Below, piece by piece: positions 48,906 to 60,495 of a DNA stretch of 64,000 nucleotides. The DNA lies in the NCBI GenBank assembly GCA_016802295.1, contig JAESIW010000138.1, positions 3,764,592 through 3,828,591 of the forward strand, written 5' to 3'. Under the pieces are notes generated by a model. The model did no database searches. It saw nothing but the letters and a program-made list of their open reading frames with translations, and was not told the origin of the DNA. The position numbers and the translations under genes were made by a program. This DNA comes from Brachionus rotundiformis. Taxonomy: Eukaryota > Rotifera > Eurotatoria > Ploima > Brachionidae. How positions within the stretch are numbered: position 1 is the first letter of the stretch; each line of letters opens with the position of its first letter.

Positions 48906-50572
48906 TCAAAAGTCCATTAATATTAAACAAACAAATTTAAATCCTAAAATTTAAAATTCGAATATTATTTAGGATATTTATATTTACTCAACTAAATAGA
49001 TAACGTGATTTTAATTGTTGAAAAAAGAATAAAAATCATAACATTTTTTTCATTTAAAGCTAAAATAAAATATTTTGCTGTAATTTTTATGCTAAATTAT
49101 TTCAATTTTTTTCAAAAGTTTTTTATTGGGACTTGCAAAGTTAAATAAGCATTTTTCCACTTAAAGTCATATGATCAATATTTAATTTATATTCATGGAT
49201 TTAAGCGACAACATTTTAATCAAGAGTTTTTTCGATTATTTTAAATAAGAACTGAAACATTGTTGAACTTTCGATTTTAATTGTAGCCTTAGAATTTTAT
49301 CTTTTTTGCTCAAGTATATCTTTGATTAAATAATTTATTCGTTGAAAAAAGTTAAACAAAAATTAGTTTTAAGTTTATATTGTTTTAAATTTTCAAAATA
49401 AAATTTTAGCATAACGTTAATTTTTATATTAAATAACCAAATAAATTATTTAACCACAGACTATCGTAGTTAGCCAAACTAGATTTAGTCTATCTTTTCA
49501 AATAAACATTTTATTCTTATTAATAAACTTTTGAATTGATCATAACACCAATAAAAATTTTCCATAAAAGGGCTTTTTTATTTTGTAAGACTGATCAATC
49601 CTGAAATTTTGACATGTCACCATGCTTCTTGTTAAAAATAAATGGTTGGACTTTTTAGTTGACTCCAAGCTTCTCAACCATATTCAAATATTGGATAACA
49701 ACTGAGATAAAAAATAATTTAAATTGAAGAATAGGCTAAATTTAAATAAATTTTCCATCGCTTTTTTCCATTTTACTTGTATTGGTTTGTAATTCTTCAC
49801 AGTCTTAAATGGCTTCGATCACGCTCATAAATTTATTATGATTGGTAAAAAGCTTACCGAAGACAAACTTTTGGTGTTTGATGTTAGAGAATGATAATGA
49901 AATGGACCTAATATCTCTAAATTAAAGAGAAGGATTCTTTGATTTTTTCACAGTTAAACCCTTTAAAGCTTCAATTTTTATTAAATTTTTATTAGTTGTA
50001 ACAGTTCTCCTAGTAATATGTCTAAACACTACGTAGTGTTACGACTTTAGCACATTTACCATTCACTTACATAGAGTATTCTAGTGTGGAACTTCTCTAA
50101 TCAACAAGAATACGTCTTTGCTGCAAAATCATTTCATAACTTGGTCATGAAAATTTATCCGAATTTCATACTATTCCATTTTACTGCACCAAAAATTGAT
50201 ATAACTAAAAATAATTTTTTTCTTAAATTTTAAAAATCTTCGTATTGCTTTTAACAAAAATTATCCGTAATTAATCAAAATTAAACGAATTTCACAAATT
50301 AAGCTCTGAAACTTTCAGAGTTTAAGATATTGATTAAAAATTTCCCAAATTGGATTACTTGTATTGTATCAAATAACATTAACCACCAAAGCTAATGACA
50401 AGCAAATCAAAGCTGTTTAGATGTTAAATTTATATTTTTTTATAAAATAAAATTTTAATTTAAAAAAATAGAAAAATATTTTAAATATTTTTATTAAAAA
50501 AATAAAATTATAAAGCTTCATATCTTGAGTCCAAAAAGGTGATGGTGAATACAAATCTGGATAGAAACTTTC
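48906..50572. other. spacer between NWD2 3' end and TBC1D5 5' end
   Basis: About 1.7 kb, AT-rich, no coding frame. A perfect 16-bp palindrome, AACACTACGTAGTGTT, is at 50025-50040. The TBC1D5 promoter should lie near 48910-49100. Confidence 0.5.
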
Positions 50573-53500
50573 TCATTGTACTATGCAAGCTCGGCTTGGA
50601 CTTCGGGTTTGCTTAATTCCTACTGAAATTTGTGTCAAATTGTGTTTGGATAAACCCGAGTGGAAATCTGGTTCGAGTTTGTTCCATGACAAAAACGAAC
50701 TTTGGGTTGTCACAATAGATTTTCTTGATTCAATTGATTTTAAAGCTCTATGTGCGTGTGCTGAATGTGACACTCGCTTCAGGTCATTTTTGAGATCGGC
50801 ACTTTTACAATCAAACGAAGAATAGCTTGGACTGGTACAATCATGGGTGTTTCGGTAAAATTTGATATAGTTATTAATAGCATCATTATTTTCCAAGTCT
50901 AACACCAATTTCAATGGCCAAACATATCCGTTTTCTGTTCCGATTATGATGGTACGCTCGTTCTCTCCAATGGACAAACAACTTATTTCGTCAGCTAGTC
51001 GGACGCTAGCAACTAAAACCGAGTCATAGCATCGGATCAGCAAAATTTTTTTCCTATCTTCTGTGCATGTCAAAAAATATCTTCCTTTTGAAATAAAAAT
51101 CACAAAGTTAAAATCAAATTTGACCAAAATATTGCTGAAATTTTTGACCAAAGTGTTATTTTTCAAGTCATATAAGTTTAATTGATTATCCATAACAAAA
51201 TCACCTTGAGAAAATACCATTCTTTCTATATCAATTTCTGGATTAAATATAGAGCTAAATTTTTTTATAACTTCATTTGTATGAGGATTATAAATTAGAG
51301 CAGCTTTTTCACCTTTGATATTCCGTTTAAATCTAAGTGAACTTTGATCGAATTCAAAATGGTTTAGGTCTTCTTGTCCAAAACCATTTTTAGAGTACAA
51401 TAAAATAAAATTTTCATCTCCTAGAACTCGAATGTCAATGAACACATTTTTGCAGCCCATATTATCCTCACTAGATAAAAATTCACTTAAGCTAAACACC
51501 TGAACTTTTAGATTTTTTTCTTTACTCTCAAATAGATCATAAATATCTAAGTGGACATCGATTCTTTTAGCCTTAATTAAACCAGGAACTTGTTTGTCAT
51601 ACAATTTTGAGCATTCTTGGACTAATGAACCAAATAGAGAATTTTTACTGATGCACAAGCCAGACTCTAAGCAATCTCCATTTAGTTTAAATTCGTCAAA
51701 AAGCTCCACTTTGGAAACATGGCTATTGATAGGTCCCATTATTTTGATGCATGTTTCGAACTCAGTCCAATCTAATTCTCCACTACTGTATGCATCAAAA
51801 TCATTCAAACAACTCACTTGTCTAATAATTAAATATGTTTCACCCATGGAGCCAGTTTTTTTCAATATGAATTTACCATAAATTTCCAGTCGGGAATTTT
51901 TTCTAGCTATGTATGAGAATTCATCAATCACTCGGTTTTCGTTGCCTAAATCAATAATAGAGCATGTTTTCTTATAAAATTCGTTTTCTTCAGGGTACTT
52001 TTTGCCATTAAAATCTTGCACATCAGTTACCAAAAAGCAAAATTTTCCATTATCATCCAGACTAGCAAACTTAATTTGACTGCTAAATGGATTGTCATTT
52101 TTTTCAAAGTAGCATGTTTTAACCACTGATTTTGTGTGAAAATTTCGCTTTGAATGCAGAGTTTTGGCATCGGGATACGCCTTGGAATAGGCAAGACACA
52201 AATTTGAATTCTTGACAGAATTATGACTAATTTTTGGGAGATAACATGCTTCAATTTTGGTATTAAAAATTCTTTGATCCTCGAACTTGACGTCCTTGTA
52301 ATCAATGGCCTCCAAGTTCCAGATTAAAATTTTTCCACTATCAAGTAAAGACACAACTAGGTCCTGTAATCGACTTGAAATTGATCTTATTATTCGGTTG
52401 GCTGCCAAAGTGCTTTGAAAAACTCTCAGAAGCTGACCAGAATTAGCATCATAGCATACCATATAAGTATACATAGTTGCGTAGATAACTGCTTGGTTCC
52501 GGGTACAACCAAAACCAGTGAATGTGTTTTTTGACTGAGTTTTAATGTTAAAAGAGGCCATTGAGTCGTCAGTTAATTTAGGGTCTAAATTAATATGATT
52601 TTCAACTTCATTCAAATTTATTTTAAATTTAATAATCAAAGAGTCTTTAATTTCTAAGACATAAACACAATAGAGAGCGCAAATTATCAGCAGTGACTCG
52701 TCATTACTAGCTATCATATCAAATATGTTAGGATCTTGTAGGACATGTTCTGATGTTTTGAGTTTTTTTTCCAAAATTATTTTAAAATACGTAATTTGTT
52801 TGGTATCTTTGGACAAAACAAATAATTTACGATTGTTATTTACAAACAGAATTTTTTCAGGTATTTCAGGAGAATCCAGAGTAATGACTCTATCGAAACT
52901 TGGTATCAAGTGATAATTTAAGCTACTCTCGCTATGGACAATGATCACGCTGTCATCAGGGCTTACAGCACAAAAGCACGTCGGATAAGGCAGTGTTTTA
53001 ATCAATGTGGAAGAATTGAGATCGATTATGAGAGGAGATGGTATTTTCCGCAAAATAAAGCAGATAAATTTCGAAGATAAAACAACATGGGCTATTTCGC
53101 ATGGTTCAAACTCAACGTTGCCATATAACTCTCCACTTTCCATTCTTCTAATAATTAGCTTTGAATTGTTTTCGATTATACATACAAAATCACCTGTTTT
53201 ATTGCAATATATTTTACCTTAAAAAAATTGGATTTTAAATTAATATTGATAAAATTAATTAGAATCAATAATTGTACAGTGTAGGGGCTTTGTTGGTATA
53301 AATTTGAAATAGTCAAAGATGCTTTTATTCAACAAAAGAGTTAATTATTAAGAATCTTTAATGAAAAAAATATTAGCTAACATTTGATTTTCCCCACATT
53401 TTCATTAAATTTATTTTATAAAAAAATAACAACTATCTAATCATTTTTTTATTAGTTATATCATTTATTTAATAATAATTATATAATTTAAATTTAGTAT

Positions 53501-56500
53501 GTTAATTGAATAAATAGTGAAATTTAAAGTAATAGCCAATGATCAGTATTTGAATTGATTCCTACAACCTAAAAATCACTTAAAATTAAGATTAAATTTT
53601 TGTAATATCAAATTGTTGTCTCTAACCACCACACAGTCAAGTAAGACCAACACACATTCGACTCCTGATGAGCACACAACTTAAAAAACACACATCTAAT
53701 GTGTGTTGTTAAGGTAAAGTTCGCTCCCTGACTTTGCTTGTACCAATAGTCTAATTGAGTCATTTAATGAGTCAATAAAACCCGATTTTAAAAATATCGG
53801 GATTTGACCAAATACTATTCAACGAATTTAGTTCTGTACAAACTGTTACTACAGCTATGTCGAAGCTAGCAAAAAATAATTTTTTAGGATTAATGAATTT
53901 AATAGAGTTGAGCCTAAATTGTTTAATTATTGTGAAAAATAATTTGTAAACATTAATAACCAATATTGTTCTAGTAAATATTATCTAAAATGAAAGATAT
54001 GATTTGTGTGTTATTCAAGTTGTGTGCTCATCAGGAATTGAATGTGTGTTGGTCATACTTGAGTGTGTGGTGACACAATATTCCCATATCATAAGAGCTT
54101 TTTCTTTACTATCTACACAACAAAAATCGACTGAACTCCAGATTTTGACTTTTAGAAATTTTGTATGAAGGTGCACACATTCAATACTTATATAATTTTT
54201 ATATCAATTGTTTTTAACTTAAATAAAAATAGATACTGACCAAAAATTAATTTTTGTTGTTGATAAATTTAATTTTTAATTGCATTAATCATTTATTAAA
54301 AAAATCTTCTCCATTTAATAAGTCTCACTTTTTTGAACAATTCAAAAACTTACCTTTTCCATTATATAGCTCATTTTTAAAGTCTAATAAATTCATATCA
54401 AAAAATTTAGTCATGGGATTTGTAATCTTTTTGTGAACTAAAATTTGACCATTAAATTCGCTTTCAACTAGCTCTAGTTGAATATTCTCGATTGAATCGA
54501 TACCCAAATTTATAATACTTTGATAAACCCAAGCTTTTAAAAAATATTGCTGAATTTTTTTAAAGATAATAGTAAAATCTACCAGGGGATTCAAAAGTTT
54601 GCCCGATTGGTATCAGTGGATTAACTATTGAGCCTTTGGCATCACATTGATCAACAAAAGATTTTATTTTGTTAAATATTTGATAATAAGGTAAAAGACG
54701 TCCTATTAGTTGACTAAAAAGTAAATTAGGATCTTCAATGATTGCTTTATTTTAAATATGATTAGTTATTTTGTAAATTATTTTATCAGAATTTTTATAT
54801 TTTTACCTGATTCCGACATTTTTAAGCTTTCACAAACTAAATTTACCTCTGCATCACTTTTCATCATGTCATAATCGTATAAAACCGAAAATAAATCAAA
54901 AGCTTTTATTTTAGAATATATCCATTCAATATTAAAAAAAACATATTCAAAAATTTCTTTTATCATATTTGCATTTATTAAATGATACGGCATTAAAGCT
55001 AATTTTCTTAAATTATATCTCGGTTTTACATGAGTATGAAATGATTCAAACTGAATTGGCTGACTTGGACAAAGTCTGTCAACTTGTATATCATAATCAG
55101 TTATGACAGGTTTACCAATGCTCAGCTGTCGGTCACTATCGTCCGACTTGGGAAGAGAAATGGTTTGATATTTGAGTGGTTTCTTGTTGGGACTAGACCA
55201 AATTCCAAGGAAATATTCAGCTACATTTTGATGCAGATGTGATAAAAATTTTTTATCAACTTAAATCAAACTCTTGAGATTAAAATTAAATTAAATTTTA
55301 TCTTACTTAAATATTTATCTGTTATAATTTGTTTAAAAATTGAATGCTTCCAGCTAAGAATGTTTATTCCATGCAGAGGTTTTACCAATAAATATTTCCT
55401 TAAGTAATTTATTATATTCAAGATGTAAAGCCATGGCATCCGCAAGACATTTTCATTTGGTTTTATTAGATTTTTAGCTTTGTAAACTTTCATTAGCTCG
55501 TTGTCCAAAGATAAAATGTCCTGAAGTTCCATTTCGCTGAAGCCGTTCAGCGAAATTGTGATGTAAGCTAAAAAAATTGAGATAAATAATGTTTTTTTAT
55601 TAATCAAGATTCCATCGGATCTAGCAGTTTGGACTCATGGGATTTAAAAAGAAGATTATTAGAAAAAATTTTTCCCGTGCCGGGAATTGAACCCGGGCCT
55701 TGACGGTGAGAGCGTCAAATCCTAACCACTAGACCACGCGGGATCTCTCCCAATAAATTTTTATAAATTTACACAAAACATGCTTAACCAATGTTGGTTC
55801 ATATTTTTTTTCCAATTTAAGCAGAAAATACTGTACCGCCTTGATTAATGTATCTTTAAGTACACATTCATCAACATTTGTATAAGATTTCCAGTTAAGG
55901 AATTCTTCCGACCAGATTTTAAGATTCAGTGATAGTATATTTTTGCTTTTAATCAAATTAAATATCAAATCTGATTGAGATGGCTCAAGTCTGTACATTT
56001 TCGAGCTAAGCAATTTTTTCACCATATATTCAGCTTGTTCCAAATTAAGGCCCTCCACTTGGGAATAAAATTTCCTATTCGAATATTTCCTGTTCAATCT
56101 TTCAATTATCTCTTTTGATTGTGAGGAAACACTTATAATTACTTTGAATAAAGGATTTAAAAATTTTGGCAACCAGTCAAATTTATAAGAATGATCATAT
56201 CTTTTTAAATCTTGCAATGAATCGAGAATTAATATTATCTTTCTTTTGCAGCTGTTAGTTTGGTTGATGTCCCAATCTTCAGTCAGAAACTTTCTAAAAA
56301 ATTGTTTTAATTCTTTTAAATTAGTTGGAACCTGATTGATTGCGGACATCGACCCTAATTTAATATATTGTAATTGACAACAAATGCTGTATAGTAAATA
56401 GCGCAAATATTCACATTTACCATCAATTCCAATAAATCGTACCACAATTGCATGATTGGGAGGATTTTCAGTGTTGTGGTAGTCATTGGCAGCCAACTGT

Positions 56501-58445
56501 AAGAACAAATTACTCGCTAGTGTCGAAATGACACTAGTTTTACCACTTCCAGAATCTCCTGTCAAAATAAATGGTTGCCTAACTGTGTTATCGAAGATAT
56601 AATCTGTCAGAAGCTTGATTATGCTTTGAGTTCTTGGTGCTATCTCGTTTATACTATTTAGTTTTATGTAGTTTAAGTGAAATAGAACTTGTTCATTAAG
56701 GGTATCATAAGAGTACTGAGATTTTTCACGTACTATTCCATCTACAACTTTTTCAAAGGTTTTCTTGTAATGTAAGGCAAAATTTTTCAGATAAGTCCCA
56801 TCATGTTGATCAACTTTAATGCGATATAATTGCTCGGCTGGTATAAAATAGTTTATCTCTCTATCACGAAGATACTCTAAAGTATTCAATTTGGTAGGGT
56901 ACTCGTCTTGGTATGATCTGGGTATTCGTACAAAGCCGTAGGCTATTTTTTCATTAGACCCATTGGTAAAGACTCCTTTCTTCATTAATTTTTGAAGAAC
57001 TTTAAAATAAAAATGTTAAACTTGACACAAATTTTTACTAATAATATCTGTAAAATTTTAATTAAGATTTTTAGACAAAATTATTGATTAAAAAATCTTA
57101 ATTGAATTAAGACTAATATAACATAATTATCTAAAATATTTAAGTATGAGAGTATTATTTGATAGATATGAGATTAATACGCTAAACTTTAACAAATTTA
57201 TAAAGACTTAAAGTAAAATTTTAGCTCAATACTTTCCAAAAAAATTTATTCTGTATTTAAAGAACTTTGGTAAATCCTGACACAATAAATCCCTTATCTT
57301 TATGTCTACTTTATCCACATTTTTATTTTAGCTGAATTTACTAAGCTAAAATTCAAAAATAGCATAAATAAAACGAATTATTAATTTATTATAAAAAAAA
57401 TTAAATTAGATTGATTAACTTTAATTAATCTTAACCAAATTGAGTTACTTGAATGATTAATAGATTCTCATTAATTGATAAAAAAATTTTTTAAATGTAA
57501 TATGAAAAATATGCGTTTAAAAATAATAATTTTACCTGATTCATTTAGTTCATTATAAAAATCAAGACTGATTAATTTCTTATCACAAGCTTGTTTAGCG
57601 CCTTGGATTAATAATTCCCAAATTCGTTGTTTCACTTGTAAATCAATAAATTCATCTCAATAGAAAAAATATTAAATTTTTTAAAATTAATTTACTTTTA
57701 ATTATCTTACCTTGTAATTCATATCGATTTGAAAGATAATTAATATTTAATTTAAAATAATTTTCCAAAATTAAACATTCGGTCTCGGATTCTTTCAGAC
57801 AATTAATTATAGCTTCGAATTCTGTCCTTTCGATGAAATATGGTAAGAGTGGTTTTCCATATACATCGCCAACTAAACTCTAATTAGAACTAGTGTTATT
57901 AAAATATATATTTATAAAAAATTTATCATTAAAAAATTATAAAGCTCAAAATATATCATAAAAAACATTATTTAAATTACCAAAAATTGTATTCCAACTG
58001 ATATTTCTTTACATTTATCTATCTCGTATGAGGACTCATCATGTAAAGCGCTTTCACTCTCAATATCCCAGTTCAAATTTACAACCTAAATAGATTACAA
58101 AAGTAAGCCATTTTTGTTATTTTTTCGATTGATTAAGGAACTCATTAGGAATAATGATAATAAATTTATGAAAACAAAAATACTTGAAATTCCATGCCAT
58201 ATCTTGACATGCAGTATTCACGGAGTTTGGGAAAAACGTTTGTATGCAAACAATCTGTCTCAAGATTTGTGTCTTAAGTAGAACTTGAAAATATTTGGCT
58301 GGATTAGCTAAGTAAATTTACCATTATATGGAGCACAAAGGAAAATTCTCACTGTTCTTGACTTAAGTGTTGGCAAATTGTCAAGCAGAAATCTCCCCAT
58401 TAAAATGTCATAATTTAGTTCTATATCGGCTGGTGTCTCGGACAT
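50573..58445 (-). CDS. NWD2: NACHT and WD-repeat protein, NWD2-like, 11 exons
   Basis: Minus-strand exons: 58445-58322, 58272-58184, 58085-57981, 57879-57711, 57655-57536, 56999-55773, 55567-55307, 55259-54807, 54744-54583, 54533-54354, 53217-50573. All junctions are GT-AG and the frame is unbroken for 1844 aa, near the length of vertebrate NWD2. The N-terminal module (1-200) resembles the DUF4062-type head of NWD proteins (VFPKLREYC, FQVVNLNWDIE, FLSLVGDVYGKP). A NACHT NTPase follows, with Walker A GDSGSGKT (350-357) and Walker B IILILDSLQDL (457-467). Next come a winged-helix segment (SYITISLNGFSEMELQDILSL is the family block at exon 7) and a helical region with PYHLINAN. From about 964 to the C-terminus lies a degenerate WD40 propeller pair. 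These STAND ATPases are thought to oligomerise on nucleotide exchange; the function of NWD2 is largely unknown. Two introns carry nested elements (a tRNA gene; an inverted-repeat element). Confidence 0.88.
53627..54072. mobile_element. inverted-repeat (MITE-like) element in NWD2 intron 10
   Basis: Bases 53627-53696 and 54001-54072 are reverse complements at roughly 90 percent identity by eye. Both contain CCAACACACATTC and CTGATGAGCACACAACTT in the same order. They bound about 300 bp of non-coding DNA. The ends read CACCACACA. No clear target-site duplication is seen, and no frame that looks like a transposase lies between. It sits in the 1136-bp intron 53218-54353 and accounts for much of its excess over the usual 50 bp. 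Confidence 0.75.
55672..55743 (-). tRNA. tRNA-Glu (anticodon CTC)
   Basis: Reading from 55743 to 55672 gives 72 nt with a full cloverleaf. Acceptor start is TCCCGCG, the D-arm contains the box A TGGTCTAGTGG, the anticodon stem TGACG/CGTCA encloses the loop CTCTCAC with anticodon CTC, the T-stem is CCGGG/CCCGG around TTCAATT, and the discriminator is A. No intron and no encoded CCA. One acceptor pair (C6-A67) is mismatched; all other stems pair. It lies wholly inside a 205-bp intron of the NWD2-like gene on the same strand. T residues lie just 3' (minus strand reads TTTTTTC within a few bases after an A-rich start), suitable for Pol III termination. Confidence 0.9.
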
Positions 58446-59832
58446 TTTTTGCTTTATCAAACCTTTTTTATCCAACGCTCATTTAACCCTTAACATAAAA
58501 TAGAATCAAATATTACGCTTTTTTAAGAGGGAAAAAATTCATGATTAGTTTATTTATATTTTGAACATATAAGTTATATAAGATATTTAAAAAGCTTCGT
58601 ATATCCATGGAAACTATAATCGTTTTTGTTTCACTCAATTGTTTAACTAGCTCTAGTCTGCTTATTGGTGCCAAAAAATTAAATCAATTTAATTCAAGTA
58701 GATCAAACGAGAACTTAAATTTAGGAAATATTTTTTGTTGACCTAATGGGAAATAATGTATGAGAATACTTTATATTTTTAAATTGTTTATTTTTTAAAA
58801 AAACTAAGCTAAACAAATTTTTTTTTCAAATTAAAAAGAATTTAAAGCCTGCTAAATAAATTGGTGGCATAACTAAAAATTCTAAGGATTGTTTATTTTA
58901 AAGCTTAATTTATTAAATTTGATAGAACTAGGTAATTGAGTATTGAATTCTAAAGCTGTTTTCAAAAAAAAAACTCTCAATGATTTGAATTTAAATTAAG
59001 AAAATGTAAAACTCTTAGACTGAATACGTTAATAAATTAAATCTATTGCATTCAATATTACTGTTATAAAAAATTTTAAAATTTGATTATTAATTATTCA
59101 ATTTGCATTTTCGAATTACTATTCAATAGCAAAAATGATATTTGCTAATTCATAATGGTCTTTGGTAACCAAATAACTTTGATTTGAACACTTAGAAGCA
59201 AATTTTGTGCAATTTTCTTTCAATCTTTTCAATCGCAAATTAAGTTAAAGTTGGTTACAAGACTTGTTTGCTATTTTTCACATTTTTGCAAAAGGTAAAA
59301 GAAAATTTTTGAACTAGATAGAATAAATTGAATTGATAATCGATAAACTAAATTTTACATCTGCAAATATCTTGACTCATTTTCCAATAATTACACCAAC
59401 AAAAAAAGAATCGATAATTTTGTTTTGTTTGCTTACAAAATGTAAATATTTATAAAGAGCCTGATCTATTTGTGTTATACTGGTTAGAGGCTGTAAGGAT
59501 AAAAAACGAGATCCTGAACAGAGTCCTGAATGATAGAGAATAGTTGAAGGAAAGTTTGTTTTTGAATGAAATATTTGACATAAAACTTTTTTGATATAAA
59601 TTACTGAAAACAATTAATTTTTTTATGGAATGTTTTTTTATTATTATTTTAATAAAAATTTAAATTTTGTTTTATAGTTTTTATTTAAATTTTTTAATAT
59701 GTGAATTTACAAATTGTGAGATAAATTTTATAAAATTCAAGTCTCAAATTAAATAATTTTTAAAAAATTAAATTTATTTTTAATTTAATTTATTTTTACT
59801 TATCCTCTATTGGTTTTTTTTTTCCATTTAAA
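58446..59832. other. gene-free region upstream of NWD2
   Basis: Holds the 5' flank of the NWD2-like gene. A 78-codon minus-strand frame at 59377-59613 has no recognisable domain and is not called. Confidence 0.5.
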
Positions 59833-59945
59833 TCCATCTTTTGCCTTTACCTTTGGTCCATCTAATGTCATCTTCGTTTCGTGATTTTCATTTTACTGCT
59901 GGTCGCCCATTAGATGCCCATTGAAGAGCTCTGTTTGGTATTCTA
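59833..59945 (-). mobile_element. LINE 3'-end scrap
   Basis: The minus strand reads GRIPNRALQW, then GRPAVK, a stop, KSRNE and RWTKGKGKRW. This is the basic C-terminal tail typical of RTE/jockey-clade ORF2 (R-I-P-x-x-A-L-x-W ... G-R-P). It matches the scrap at 38.3 kb in the ALQW and KSRNE blocks. About 110 bp remain. Confidence 0.55.
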
Positions 59946-60495
59946 CCAGACTCAAATTGATCAGAATTTACTTCGATACAGTGTTAGTTTTACAATTTTA
60001 GATTCTTTTTCTTGATGAAATTGGTTAACTTTAATTCAATGTCAATGAAATTTGGACAATTATATTCCAGACTTTATTTTATGAGAAAAATTGAATAATT
60101 TTTAAATAATAAAAGTTTTCCATATCTCTAAAACCAAAACAATTTACTGAAAAATTTGATATTTTTAGCACAAAATCAAAATTAAAATGCTTAAAGTCTA
60201 AAATAGGCATTTTCAAATTAAATTATTTTATTAAAGAAAACTTTTAAAAATTTAAATTTTCAATTCATTGCGAAATTGTTAGCTTATTTTTATAAATTAA
60301 AATTTTTCAAATAAAGTCTTGGATGCATTTTGCACACATTGACATACCACGTACAGAAATATTTTAAAAATTCAGCTATTCACATATATTTTTGATTTTT
60401 AAAAGATTTCAATAGTCGTCATCATAAAATTCTCTTAATTTAAAAAGAAAAATTTTGACAAATTTTGCCAAAGATTTAGATTAAGTAACACAAAA
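59946..60495. other. gene-free region upstream of coatomer gamma
   Basis: AT-rich; contains the promoter and 5' UTR of the COPG gene, without a distinct core element. Confidence 0.5.

Noticed and set aside
49560..49900. Possible LINE remnant on the minus strand
   Set aside because: A few residues resemble the LINE x-LEYG-x-x-W motif, but no second motif in order could be found, so the match is too weak.
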